Origin: SVFI01 sp045588655
GTDB lineage: Bacteria; Bacillota; Clostridia; Lachnospirales; Lachnospiraceae
Length of the DNA: 64,000 nucleotides
Assembly: GCA_045588655.1 (NCBI GenBank)
Contig: JAZNEP010000037.1
Span: forward strand, 18,077-82,076
Direction: 5' to 3'
The position numbers and the translations under genes are program-made. Within the stretch, counting starts at the first letter, position 1, and every line of letters begins with the position of its first letter. This document shows, piece by piece, positions 17,701 to 25,338 of the stretch. The notes below the pieces were generated by a model that ran no database searches, was not told the origin of the DNA, and saw nothing but the letters and a program-made list of their open reading frames with translations.

Positions 17701-18536
17701 GCAAGATCCATAAGACATACAAATTTATCATCTCTGCCTTTGAAAATTTCTTCGCGTGTGGCAAGATAATTTTCATAGGTCTCCACGATTGGTGCCTTAT
17801 AATATCCATCCTCAAACGCTACATCCTTAAGCTCTGTAGAGAATGTTGTATGACGACAATGATCTGACCAGTACGTATCAAGCACTCTGATCTCTGTCAT
17901 TGACGGATCTCTGTTTTCTTCCGTTTTAAAATAATTCTGAATATGAAGAAAATCTTTAAATGTCATAGCAAGACCCAAAGAATCATAAAGTTCTTTTAAA
18001 TCAGACTCAGACATATCCTTAAATCCATCAAATATAATTACATCTTCCGGCTCTTTAAAATCCGAAACGAGTGTTTCCGGTTTCTTCATTCCTGTTTCTC
18101 TGGAATCTACAGGATTAATGCAGTATGCTTTAATCTTTTCAAACTCTTCGTCTGTCACATTACCTTCGAGCACATATGTGATTGCGGTCTGGATGATTGG
18201 TTCCTCATCTTCTTTTAAAAACTTCACACACTGTACTGCTGAATCGGCTCTCTGATCAAACTGTCCAGGGAGATACTCTACAGAAAAGATACGTGCGCCT
18301 TCGGCTACATCAAACTTCTCTTCAAATAAAATATCAACCGGCGGCTCACTAAACACGGTCTGACATGCTTTCTTGAATGTTTCATCTGAAATATTCTCAA
18401 CATCATATCGAATCAATACTCTGACCTTTTCAATGTCATTCATTCCCAGATAATTTTTCAGATCCTCGTGCAGTTCTTTTGCCTTTACTGCAAAATCGTC
18501 TTTTTTCTCTACGTAGATACGTCTTACTTCAGCCAT
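14760..18536 (-). CDS. purL: Phosphoribosylformylglycinamidine synthase, fused synthetase and glutaminase
   Basis: 1258 residues, a single-chain FGAM synthase. It converts FGAR, glutamine and ATP to FGAM in purine synthesis. The N-terminal and synthetase domains include SDHCRHTTFSTEL, FKNETHNHPTEIEPFGGAATCLGGAIRDPLSGRG (abridged: NETHNHPTEIEPFGGAAT) and LPSIGGKDSMSGTF. The C-terminal class I glutamine amidotransferase has FPGGFSAGDEPDG, the nucleophile in LGICTGFQAL (Cys near residue 1098) and the His in SPASHGEGRF. Many Gram-positives use separate PurL, PurQ and PurS; the fused form is common in Clostridia. The start at 18536 has GGAGGAG 7 bases upstream. No other pur gene is nearby. Confidence 0.97.
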   Translation of the reverse strand: MAEVRRIYVEKKDDFAVKAKELHEDLKNYLGMNDIEKVRVLIRYDVENISDETFKKACQTVFSEPPVDILFEEKFDVAEGARIFSVEYLPGQFDQRADSAVQCVKFLKEDEEPIIQTAITYVLEGNVTDEEFEKIKAYCINPVDSRETGMKKPETLVSDFKEPEDVIIFDGFKDMSESDLKELYDSLGLAMTFKDFLHIQNYFKTEENRDPSMTEIRVLDTYWSDHCRHTTFSTELKDVAFEDGYYKAPIVETYENYLATREEIFKGRDDKFVCLMDLALMAMRKLKKEGKLDDMEESEEINACSIVVPVEMDGQTEEWLIFFKNETHNHPTEIEPFGGAATCLGGAIRDPLSGRGYVYQAMRITGAADPTVPVNDTMKGKLSQKKLVRGAASGYSSYGNQIGLATGYVKELYHPNYVAKRMEIGAVMGAAPRKNVIRETSDPGDIIILLGGRTGRDGCGGATGSSKVHTTSSIETCGAEVQKGNAPTERKIQRLFRREEVSRLIKKCNDFGAGGVSVAIGELAPGLIVDLDKVPKKYAGLDGTELAISESQERMAVVVDPSDVDEFMKYADEENLEAVKVATVTAEPRLVLSWRGKEIVNLSRAFLDTNGAHQETTVKVDMPDPSDNYFKKVSIDKVAEDVKAGNVKEAILDTLNDLNVCSQKGLVEMFDASIGAGSVYMPYGGQYQLTETQTMVAKLPVLKGKTDTVTMMSYGFDPYLSSWSPYHGAVYAVLESLSKIVATGGDYKKVRFTFQEYFRRMTEDPARWSQPFVALLGAYDAQLGFGLPSIGGKDSMSGTFNDIDVPPTLVSFAVDVAKHQDVLTPELKKEGNVLVTFAIPKDEYDLPIYKEVMKLYEAIHAMIQNGTLKSAYAVDAKGLVAATAKMAFGNKLGVAYEDSLTIEELFANGIGNIVAEVEADKLNDISVIYKKVGTVIKTGFTYKDVTVGEEEALSSWTSKLEKVFPTKAVKGTEPVNTGLYETKEIYVCKNKVARPTVFIPVFPGTNCEYDSAKAFERAGADVITKVFKNMTAEDIRESVDVFEKSIAQAQIIMFPGGFSAGDEPDGSAKFFATAFQNEKMKEAVMKLLNERDGLALGICTGFQALIKLGLVPYGEICGQKEDSPTLTFNTINRHISKMVYTKVVSNKSPWLALAEVGKTYVSPASHGEGRFVAPKEWIDKLFANGQVATQYADFSGNISMDEEWNVNGSYASIEGITSPDGRCFGKMAHAERRDQAVAINIYGDQDLKIFESGVAYFK

Positions 18537-18604
18537 CTGATGACTCCTCCATCTCAAAATGTTTTCCTATTTATATATGTCATACTTTGAAACATACCAA
18601 TTTA

Positions 18605-18632
18605 ATTATACAAAAACTTCGCCTTTTTTCAA
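18605..18632 (-). promoter_or_regulatory. purL promoter
   Basis: TTGAAA (-35, 18627-18632) and a perfect TATAAT (-10, 18605-18610) are separated by 16 bp, about 70 bp ahead of the purL start. I see no purine riboswitch between promoter and gene. Confidence 0.7.
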
Positions 18633-19432
18633 CCTATTGCATCAACTTACTTTATATTTCGACTGTTATTTATTTTTTACCCATTTTATTTTGTGGTTGA
18701 CGTAATTTTTGACCACAATATATTGTAGTGCCGTTATTTATTCGTAAAATCGGGAGGATTCTATCTTTGTTACCATATTTGCTTCTATTTTTCAACTTTA
18801 TGTTAACCTTTTGTTGAATAACTTGTGTCTGTATATGTAACAGAAGCGTTTCTCGTTGATTGACTAAATTGATTAACAGTTTTATGACACATCTATCTTT
18901 TCCTTGATTTCCCTATATTTTCAGCATTTATATCACGCGATATTTAATTTGATACAAACTCGAATTTTATCCCTTACCCTCTCCGTCATTTCTTTTTAAT
19001 AAATATGTCTTGTGGTTTGTTAAACACATAATATAGTATCATTTTTGACCCACAAGGACTATATATTGTATTTTTCATTCTTTTTTCAAATTTGCAATAT
19101 TGTGTTATTCAATTTTATGTAAACCACTTTTATGTTAACTTCCTGTGGTGCCGTTTACATATATACCGCTTGTTATCTTATTTGTCACTACTGTATGAAT
19201 ACCACAATATATAGTTGACTATACAAAAAAGTCAAAATCCAGAACAGAAAATCAAAAAAACACAGATAAAGAGAAAAAAGGCAAGAAAAAAAGGGGAAAT
19301 AGCGTAAAAACATAGAAGAATCACAAAAAAAGCGAAAGGAAGAAATAGTAACCGTAAAGGCCCTTAAAAGAAATGTCTCCAAAAAAGGAACCAAAAAAGG
19401 ATGAAAGAAAGGGTCAATCAATAAAATAGAAT
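18633..19432. other. AT-rich gene-free region with inverted TGTGG/CCACA motifs and a purine-strand tract
   Basis: I see no credible gene here. Three pairs of inverted arms of TTGTGGT/ACCACAA type occur at 18691-18718, 19009-19056 and 19144-19206. The 12-mer ACCACAATATAT is repeated exactly at 18712 and 19201, and G-T-R-G-T-G-C-C-G-T-T occurs at 18725 and 19145. From about 19220 to 19440 the plus strand is strongly purine-biased (long A and AG runs) and then meets a hairpin terminator. It could be an operator cluster, the relic of a mobile element or an unannotated transcript. Confidence 0.6.
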
Positions 19433-19433
19433 A

Positions 19434-19470
19434 AAAAGAGCTCACCGCAAATCCTGCAATGAGCTCTTTT
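19434..19470 (-). terminator. Terminator after the GH5 gene, able to work in both directions
   Basis: An 11-bp stem (19434-19444 with 19460-19470, AAAAGAGCTCA/TGAGCTCTTTT) has a 15-nt loop. On the minus strand TTTTTATTCTATTTT follows; on the plus strand TTTTCTCTATTTTC follows. Confidence 0.85.
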
Positions 19471-19499
19471 CTCTATTTTCTGTTTTATCTCACATTATC

Positions 19500-20534
19500 T
19501 TACAATAACTTCAATAATTCCTCTTTCACCGGTGCTACATGCTCCTGTGTGAGTCCAAAATCCATCTTTTTGTATGTCCATGCGGCTCTTCCGATCTGAT
19601 GTCTCTCAAATGCTTCATAGATATCTTTGTACCAGTTTACGGTACCTTCCAGCGGCGCCTGATCGATTACGCCATATTCTCCGCAATATAGCGGCACATC
19701 ATACTTCTCTGCATGTGCAATCGCGGTTGCAAAAATAGCATCAAAAAATGTACTGTCCATTTGGGTTACGCCAGGATAACGAAAATGTGTTATAGAAGCC
19801 TCCGGGAAATTATTTTCCTCTGCAAGCTTGATATACTCTTCAATCGTCAGTGGATAGTCACAGTGGAATCCTTCCGGCATGAACTCCTGCCAGTATGCCG
19901 ACTGGTGCGTGAAAATCTGCGGATCATAGCAATGGAAATTGTAAACAATGTTTTCATCCAAAGGTGCATCCAGATACTGCACAGAAAGTACGTTATTGTA
20001 ATTGATTCCGCCTACTAAAATTTTTACATCCTTGGAATACTTACGAATCACAAGCATTGCCTTCTTTGCAAGTGCATTCCATTCTTTCGCCACATTCGGG
20101 TCTACAATCTCATTTAAAAGCTCCAGTGCCAATCTGTCTGCGTATTTTTCAGCATATCTTGCCGCCAAATCGTCCCACAATTTCAGAAAACGCTCCTGAA
20201 GTGCCTCATTTTGAAAAAACTCTTTACTATACTCTAAATCATCAAATACATATCCTGCTGTCTTGTGGAGATCCAGAATCATATTCAAATTGTATTTCTT
20301 ACACCAATCCAAACACTGATCCACATATTTATAGTTTTCCTCGATTCTTTCTCCCTCTTCTGTCTCGATTAAATTATAATCCATCGGAACTCTAATATGA
20401 TCCACTCCCCAGGAAGCGATTTCCTTAATATCCTCTTCTACTATAAACGTATCGTAATGCTCCTTTTCATGGCAGCACTGCGAAATCCAGCCTCCTAAGT
20501 TAATTCCCCGATAATACCCATCAAATTTTCTCAT
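19500..20534 (-). CDS. Glycoside hydrolase family 5 enzyme (endoglucanase/exo-beta-glucanase type), cytoplasmic
   Basis: 344 residues with no signal peptide, so it probably acts inside the cell on imported oligosaccharides. The GH5 barrel is recognised from GINLGGWISQ, WGVDHIRVPMDYNLIE, LNMILDLHKTAGY, the acid/base Glu142 in LLNEIVDP, FHCYDP, the nucleophile Glu286 in YCGEYGVI, and AAWTYKKMDFGL near the end. Similarity to exo-1,3-glucanase-like GH5 proteins is possible; the exact substrate is open. The start at 20534 is preceded by two tandem copies of AAAGGAGAAGG, the second in good register. The cellobiose phosphorylase at the right end could share its substrates. Confidence 0.88.
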   Translation of the reverse strand: MRKFDGYYRGINLGGWISQCCHEKEHYDTFIVEEDIKEIASWGVDHIRVPMDYNLIETEEGERIEENYKYVDQCLDWCKKYNLNMILDLHKTAGYVFDDLEYSKEFFQNEALQERFLKLWDDLAARYAEKYADRLALELLNEIVDPNVAKEWNALAKKAMLVIRKYSKDVKILVGGINYNNVLSVQYLDAPLDENIVYNFHCYDPQIFTHQSAYWQEFMPEGFHCDYPLTIEEYIKLAEENNFPEASITHFRYPGVTQMDSTFFDAIFATAIAHAEKYDVPLYCGEYGVIDQAPLEGTVNWYKDIYEAFERHQIGRAAWTYKKMDFGLTQEHVAPVKEELLKLL

Positions 20535-20705
20535 GTTACCTTCTCCTTTAGCCTTCTCCTTTAATGTTTTTCTGTACACAATGTTCCAAATAATTTATGC
20601 ATTTATATTGACTATATAATTACTATATAATTTGTGTCTGCCATGTATATAACTCTCATGACTTTTTTGTCATTTTTATGACATACTGGTATTTATTAAA
20701 ATGTT

Positions 20706-21647
20706 TTATCCAATAAGCAAATATACAAAATAAAGTGCGTAACAGGCCACTAACACCATTCCGCCTTTCCGTGGCAATACCTGTTTCTTTACGCAAAGTA
20801 CTAACAATAAAATCATCACCACGATACATAGAACTGCATCCAATATGAAATCAGTTGCAAACGCTACCGGTGAAATCAATGCCACCGTTCCAAGGACAAA
20901 CAAGACATTGAAAATATTGCTTCCAAGCACATTTCCAACTGCAATATCGGCATTTCCTTTTCGTGCTGCCGTTACAGAAGTAATAAGCTCAGGAAGGGAC
21001 GTTCCAAATGCCACTATAGTAAGCCCAATCAAACGGTCACTCATGCCAAGCATAGCTGCAATAATCTTTGCATTATCTACCGTCAAATCACTTCCAAACA
21101 CGATCGCTACAAGTCCGCCGATGGTAAACAGAATGAGTAAAAATATGTTTTTTGTCTGTGTAGGCTCTTCCTCTGCGGCCGATGCCATACCTTTTTTCGC
21201 ATCTTTTAAAAGTTTCACAATAAAGAAAATCAATAATCCCCAAAAAATAGCACCGCAGGCAAGATTTAATTTTCCCATACATGCGCCCATAATCAGCAAA
21301 ACAATACTAATTACTATGTTAAAAGGCATATCAAAGCGTATGCTTGATTTTTGAATATTCAGCGGTACAATACACGCTGTAATTCCCAATATCAGGAGCA
21401 CATTTAGAAGATTACTTCCAAGTACATTTCCAATTGCAATCCCCGTCGTCCCCTGCAATGCTGCAGAAATACTGATTGCTGCTTCCGGTGCACTCGTTCC
21501 AAAGGCTACTATGGTAAGCCCGATAATCATCTGCGGAATCTTAAATTTTTCGGCAATTCCGGCTGCACCTCCTACAAAGAAATCCGCTCCTTTGATCAAC
21601 AACACAAATCCAACAATAATTAAAATAATACTTTTTACTGCTAACAT
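20706..21647 (-). CDS. Calcium/sodium antiporter (CaxA/YrbG family)
   Basis: 313 residues, about ten membrane helices arranged as an inverted repeat. Each half carries the alpha-repeat signature: GTSAPEAAISISAALQGTTG followed by IAIGNVLGSNLLN, and GTSLPELITSVTAARKGNAD followed by IAVGNVLGSNIFN. The acidic residues in GTS(A/L)PE and the GNVLGSN motifs bind the cations. The protein should exchange Ca2+ for Na+ across the plasma membrane. The start at 21647 follows GAGGAG at about 10 bases. It stands alone, with an AT-rich gap of 170 bp before the GH5 gene. Confidence 0.93.
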   Translation of the reverse strand: MLAVKSIILIIVGFVLLIKGADFFVGGAAGIAEKFKIPQMIIGLTIVAFGTSAPEAAISISAALQGTTGIAIGNVLGSNLLNVLLILGITACIVPLNIQKSSIRFDMPFNIVISIVLLIMGACMGKLNLACGAIFWGLLIFFIVKLLKDAKKGMASAAEEEPTQTKNIFLLILFTIGGLVAIVFGSDLTVDNAKIIAAMLGMSDRLIGLTIVAFGTSLPELITSVTAARKGNADIAVGNVLGSNIFNVLFVLGTVALISPVAFATDFILDAVLCIVVMILLLVLCVKKQVLPRKGGMVLVACYALYFVYLLIG

Positions 21648-21727
21648 TTTTTCTTTTCTCCTCACTTTATCTTTCATATTTATGTATTTTTAAATTATAT
21701 TTAAATTATAAATACTACTTTTTATGC

Positions 21728-21766
21728 AAAAAAACTCATGGATGACAACCTCTATCATCCATGAGT
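21728..21766 (-). terminator. Terminator after the 92-residue hypothetical gene
   Basis: A perfect 12-bp stem, 21734-21745 (ACTCATGGATGA) with 21755-21766, has a 9-nt loop and is followed by a T run on the minus strand. Confidence 0.93.
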
Positions 21767-21782
21767 CCTAATTCGATTTCCA

Positions 21783-22061
21783 TTAGCCGGCAAACACGGA
21801 TTCCGCACCAAATAAGTGATCAGCATTGTTTCTACCCATCTGCATCTGCATTGCAAGAATTCCTGCAAAATCAGCAGTTTCTCCTCTTTCCAGCGGATTG
21901 ATGGTCTCCTGACTATAGATATCACTCAGTGTTCTATCCGGTTTTATGTGACTGCTTGTAACATCATTTTCAACTGCTGAAATCCGGTTCAAACTATTTG
22001 CACTTACGCTGTTGGTATTATAAATGTACGGTTGATATCCTGAAATAGCACCTATTCCCAC
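21783..22061 (-). CDS. Hypothetical 92-residue protein
   Basis: Not recognised. The chain begins VGIGAISGYQPYIYNTNSVSANSLNRI (first residue read as Met), has a Ser/Asn/Thr-rich N-terminal half and ends ILAMQMQMGRNNADHLFGAESVFAG. The style resembles small secreted-looking proteins of flagellar or surface clusters, but there is no signal peptide. A GTG at 22061 is the better start because AAAGGGAG stands 5 bases before it; the longer frame starts at GTG 22079 inside that site. It has its own promoter and terminator, so it is probably a real monocistronic gene. Confidence 0.7.
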   Translation of the reverse strand: MGIGAISGYQPYIYNTNSVSANSLNRISAVENDVTSSHIKPDRTLSDIYSQETINPLERGETADFAGILAMQMQMGRNNADHLFGAESVFAG

Positions 22062-22101
22062 ACTGTCACTCCCTTTCACATACTAAAGCTATATTTTCTA
22101 T

Positions 22102-22130
22102 AGTATACTTGATTTCATTCTTTTTTTCAA
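22102..22130 (-). promoter_or_regulatory. Promoter of the 92-residue hypothetical gene
   Basis: TTGAAA (22125-22130), a 17-bp spacer and TATACT (22102-22107) on the minus strand, about 40 bp before the start. Confidence 0.65.
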
Positions 22131-22179
22131 TGTAATTTCAATAAAAAACAATAGATCACCATGCACTTTCAAACCATTA

Positions 22180-22410
22180 TTAATGATGAAAATTCTTTAA
22201 ACGCTCCTTGAGCTCCTCCAGTCTCTGCTCATACTCACTTTCTTCTTTCGGACGAAGCTTTTTTTGCTTTCTAGCTTCCTCATACGCCTCTTCAAATTTC
22301 TTCAAATTTGCTCTGGCATTATCTTTGTAATTGTTCTCAAACGCAAGCTGCAGACTTTTTAATATCTCATCTAACTCTCTTGCCGCATTACTCTTCCCCC
22401 ATCCAAACAT
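22180..22410 (-). CDS. Small charged helical protein, hypothetical
   Basis: 76 residues, not recognised. After a short MFGWGK opening it is almost wholly Lys, Glu, Arg and Ala helix (LDEILKSLQLAFENNYKDN, LKKFEEAYEEARKQKKL, EYEQRLEELKERLKNFHH), so a coiled coil or small helical bundle is likely. AGAGGAG stands 6 bases before the ATG at 22410. It lies 52 bp after the D-lactate dehydrogenase-like gene and could be read with it. Confidence 0.7.
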   Translation of the reverse strand: MFGWGKSNAARELDEILKSLQLAFENNYKDNARANLKKFEEAYEEARKQKKLRPKEESEYEQRLEELKERLKNFHH

Positions 22411-22462
22411 CACTTTCTCCTCTTTCTCTTTTCCTAAAAAACATCTTTCTCGCCAGCTTTTT

Positions 22463-23446
22463 CTATGACACTTGCCAAGGATTATTCTCGCCCTTCATAA
22501 AACATACACAGCTTTTTAAAGAATCTTCCACCACGGTCTGTACACAATTATCTGTATAAAATGCCATATGATGCGTTACTGTTACATTTGAATAAGAACG
22601 TAGCAGTGCAAGCTCTCTGTTATCCAGCACATCGTTTTTACGATCATAATAATATAACCCAAATTCATTCTCTACCACATCCAGTCCTGCGGCAGCAATT
22701 TTTCCGCTCTCGATTGCAGAAATAAGTGCCCTGGCATCTATCAGCGGTCCCCTTGCTGTATTAATCAAGATTACTCCATCTTTCATTTTTTGAATGGTTT
22801 CCTCATTAATCAGATGATAATTTTCGTCTGTCAAAGGAGTATGTAAAGATATGATATCCGCCTGTTTCCACATTTCATCCAGCGTAACATACGATGCATA
22901 TTTCTTTATTTCGTTGCTTTCATACAAATCATATGCAATCATCTTACACCCAAACCCACTCAGATTTTGAATCACGGTCTTCCCAATACGTCCGGTTCCA
23001 ATGATACCAACCGTCATATCCTTTAGCTCCCGTCCCAAGTTGCCTTTTAACGTGTAATCCTGAATGTTGGTTCGCTGCATAATCTGTTTGGCTTTGCGGA
23101 TACTCATAAGTAGTAGCATAACTGTATAGTCCGCCACGCCGTTTGGTCCATATGGTGCGTTTCCCACCGTAATCCCAAACTCCTTACATGCCTTCCTGTC
23201 GATATGATCATACCCTATCGTTCTAGTTGTGATATAGCGTACTCCTTGTTGTGCCAACGCCTCGATCAGTTCTCTTGACATTTTGGACGTCAAAATGTCA
23301 ATACATTCACTCCCCTTTGCCAAGGTGACATTGTCCATATTCGGTGCATCCGGACACATTACAAGTTCAATCCCCAGCTGCTTTGCATAAGTTTCAAAAT
23401 AGATTTTCTCATCAAACTCTCTGTAATTATAAACGGTCACCTGCAT
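22463..23446 (-). CDS. D-2-hydroxyacid dehydrogenase (D-lactate dehydrogenase-like)
   Basis: 327 residues. An NAD-binding Rossmann domain (GIIGTGRIGKTVIQNLSGFG) is inserted in the catalytic fold. The catalytic triad appears in INTARGPLID (Arg), GLDVVENE (Glu) and TVTHHMAFYT (His). The motif NAPYGPNGVADYTVMLLL is typical of the D-lactate/2-hydroxyisocaproate dehydrogenase group. It would reduce pyruvate or a related 2-oxo acid with NADH. The ATG at 23446 lies inside the end of the AI-2E gene (20 bp overlap) and is preceded by GGGGAAG, which suggests translational coupling. Confidence 0.9.
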   Translation of the reverse strand: MQVTVYNYREFDEKIYFETYAKQLGIELVMCPDAPNMDNVTLAKGSECIDILTSKMSRELIEALAQQGVRYITTRTIGYDHIDRKACKEFGITVGNAPYGPNGVADYTVMLLLMSIRKAKQIMQRTNIQDYTLKGNLGRELKDMTVGIIGTGRIGKTVIQNLSGFGCKMIAYDLYESNEIKKYASYVTLDEMWKQADIISLHTPLTDENYHLINEETIQKMKDGVILINTARGPLIDARALISAIESGKIAAAGLDVVENEFGLYYYDRKNDVLDNRELALLRSYSNVTVTHHMAFYTDNCVQTVVEDSLKSCVCFMKGENNPWQVS

Positions 23447-24659
23447 GTGATTCTTCCCCTTTCTTTACCTCCTTGAATTCCTTGACATCTGAACCTCTGC
23501 CATTTGAAATCTTTTTGTAGAACACATAATCCTCTTTCTGATAGGTTCGAAAAGCATTCAAATCTTTGGCCAAAATTCCGATGCTGTCTTTGGTTGTTTC
23601 AAATATACCTTCTCTATACAAATTTAGTAACACAAGTCCGATTGGTACTGCAAGAATCATACCAATGACCCCCTTGATCTCCCAACCAATATAAAGCAGA
23701 AACAGAGTCGGTATCGGTGACATCCCCAAAGACTCTCCGACAATCTTTGGCTGTATCAACTGTCTTAACAACTGCCCGATTCCCCAAAGAGCAGCTAGAA
23801 TAACAGCTGTTGTGTAATGTCCTCCCAGTAATTTTATAATTGCCCAAGGAATCAACACCGTCCCGGTTCCAAAGACAGGTAACAAATCCAAAAAGGCAAT
23901 TCCCAGAGCCACCAGCGATACATAGTCTACTCCGGCAATTTTTAATCCGATAAAAAGAAGCAGATACATCCAGCATTCAATTTTTAACTGCGCAATCAGA
24001 TATCCTCCAAACGCTTTTTTCATGCTGCCACGTACAATATCCCACTTTCTTTTCCAGGAATCCGGGACATAGTTTTGATAATATGCATACACCTCTTCCT
24101 TATTTGCTACGAAAAAATAAGCAGACAGAAGCGTCATCACCACACTGACAATAAATCCCGGAACATTTTTCGCAAACTCACTCACACGCTCCATGGTTGG
24201 CGAGCTTAAGGTTCCAAGACCATCTCCAATATATTTCTGTATATTATCCGTCAGGTGCAACAGTTCCTCCCTAAATTGCTGTGGCATACGTTCAAACACA
24301 ATTTGAAATCTTGCACCAGTCTGCTCAAAATCCTGTTCCAGGGCCTCCCACATTTGTGGTAAATTGGCAATAAATCCCTTTGCCTGTTGTCCCAAAAAAT
24401 TTCCGATACCATATAATAAAAGAGCTACTAACCCGATTGCCAGAATAATTGTAAATGCAGAGCCCGCCTTACGCCGAATCTTCATGCGTGCTTCCAAAAA
24501 CTGTACGATAGGAGACGCGCATGCAGCAATCATTCCGCCAATTAAAAATGGCATAAAAAACACTAAAAGCTTTGGTAAAACAAACAAAATTACAACTACT
24601 GCAATAACCGCCATAAGCAGGTTTAATATAATTTTCCCGAAATGTTTTACTGCTTCCAT
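23427..24659 (-). CDS. AI-2E family (YtvI/PerM-like) transporter
   Basis: 410 residues with about eight membrane helices: two near the N-terminus (IILNLLMAVIAVVVILFVLPKLLVFF), an amphipathic and soluble middle (NLPQMWEALEQDFEQ … QQFREELLHL), then a C-terminal bundle with LLPVFGTGTVLIPWAI and IQPKIVGESLGMSP, the hallmark loops of the AI-2E/PerM superfamily. Members have been linked to Na+/H+ exchange, autoinducer export or sporulation (YtvI); the substrate cannot be read here. The start at 24659 follows GGGAGG. Confidence 0.88.
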   Translation of the reverse strand: MEAVKHFGKIILNLLMAVIAVVVILFVLPKLLVFFMPFLIGGMIAACASPIVQFLEARMKIRRKAGSAFTIILAIGLVALLLYGIGNFLGQQAKGFIANLPQMWEALEQDFEQTGARFQIVFERMPQQFREELLHLTDNIQKYIGDGLGTLSSPTMERVSEFAKNVPGFIVSVVMTLLSAYFFVANKEEVYAYYQNYVPDSWKRKWDIVRGSMKKAFGGYLIAQLKIECWMYLLLFIGLKIAGVDYVSLVALGIAFLDLLPVFGTGTVLIPWAIIKLLGGHYTTAVILAALWGIGQLLRQLIQPKIVGESLGMSPIPTLFLLYIGWEIKGVIGMILAVPIGLVLLNLYREGIFETTKDSIGILAKDLNAFRTYQKEDYVFYKKISNGRGSDVKEFKEVKKGEESHAGDRL

Positions 24660-24724
24660 ATTTCCTCCCATACACTTATACGACACAATTATTCTGCCAC
24701 ACTCTGTTCCTCTTTCATATCCTG

Positions 24725-25327
24725 CTATTCTTCCGCAGTCTGTTTCAAAATATGTTCTTCCATATATTGATAAATCTCTTCCCTTCCCTGCTTTGTCAGC
24801 GCAGAGTAAGGAAATACCAGCGTACCCTTTTCCACCTGCAGTGTATCCTTAATCAATTTTATCTGCTTTTGAATCTGTGATCGATTAATTTTATCCAGCT
24901 TAGTGGCTATAATCACCGGGCGATATCCATTTGCAACAATCCAATCATACATCTGAATATCATTTGCCCCCGGTTTATGACGAATGTCAATCAAAAGAAA
25001 GACCTCTCTTAACATTTTAGACTGTTTGAGATAGTTTTCAATCATTTTTCCCCATTTTGCTTTTACTTCTTGTGACACATTTGCAAATCCGTATCCCGGA
25101 AGGTCCACAAAATAAAACTCCTGATTAATGTTGTAATAATTTATTGTTTGTGTTTTGCCCGGTTGTGAAGAAGTTCTCGCTAACGATTTACGATTCATCA
25201 AACCATTGATTAGGGAGGATTTTCCTACATTACTTTTTCCTGCGAAAGCAATTTCCGGTAGTGTATTTTCAGGTAAGGTACTTGTAATACCACATACCGT
25301 CTCTAATGCTACATTTTTAATAACCAT
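24725..25327 (-). CDS. engB: Ribosome biogenesis GTPase EngB/YsxC
   Basis: 200 residues, the normal length. G motifs are visible: G1 AGKSNVGKSS, G2 TSSQPGKTQT, G3 DLPGYG, G4 TKLDK and G5 SALT. The protein is needed for assembly of the 50S subunit. The start at 25327 lies inside AAGGAGGAGAAGG-ATG just after the lon stop, so it is the last gene of the tig-clpP-clpX-lon-engB run, the order also found in other Firmicutes. Confidence 0.96.
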   Translation of the reverse strand: MVIKNVALETVCGITSTLPENTLPEIAFAGKSNVGKSSLINGLMNRKSLARTSSQPGKTQTINYYNINQEFYFVDLPGYGFANVSQEVKAKWGKMIENYLKQSKMLREVFLLIDIRHKPGANDIQMYDWIVANGYRPVIIATKLDKINRSQIQKQIKLIKDTLQVEKGTLVFPYSALTKQGREEIYQYMEEHILKQTAEE

Positions 25328-25338
25328 CCTTCTCCTCC

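Noticed and set aside
18537..18604. Purine riboswitch before purL
   Set aside because: The leader is only about 70 bases, AT-rich and lacks the conserved aptamer core.
19188..19445. 85-residue Phe/Ser/Leu-rich reading frame on the minus strand
   Set aside because: It is the complement of the purine-rich tract, has no ribosome site, and its composition follows the base bias.
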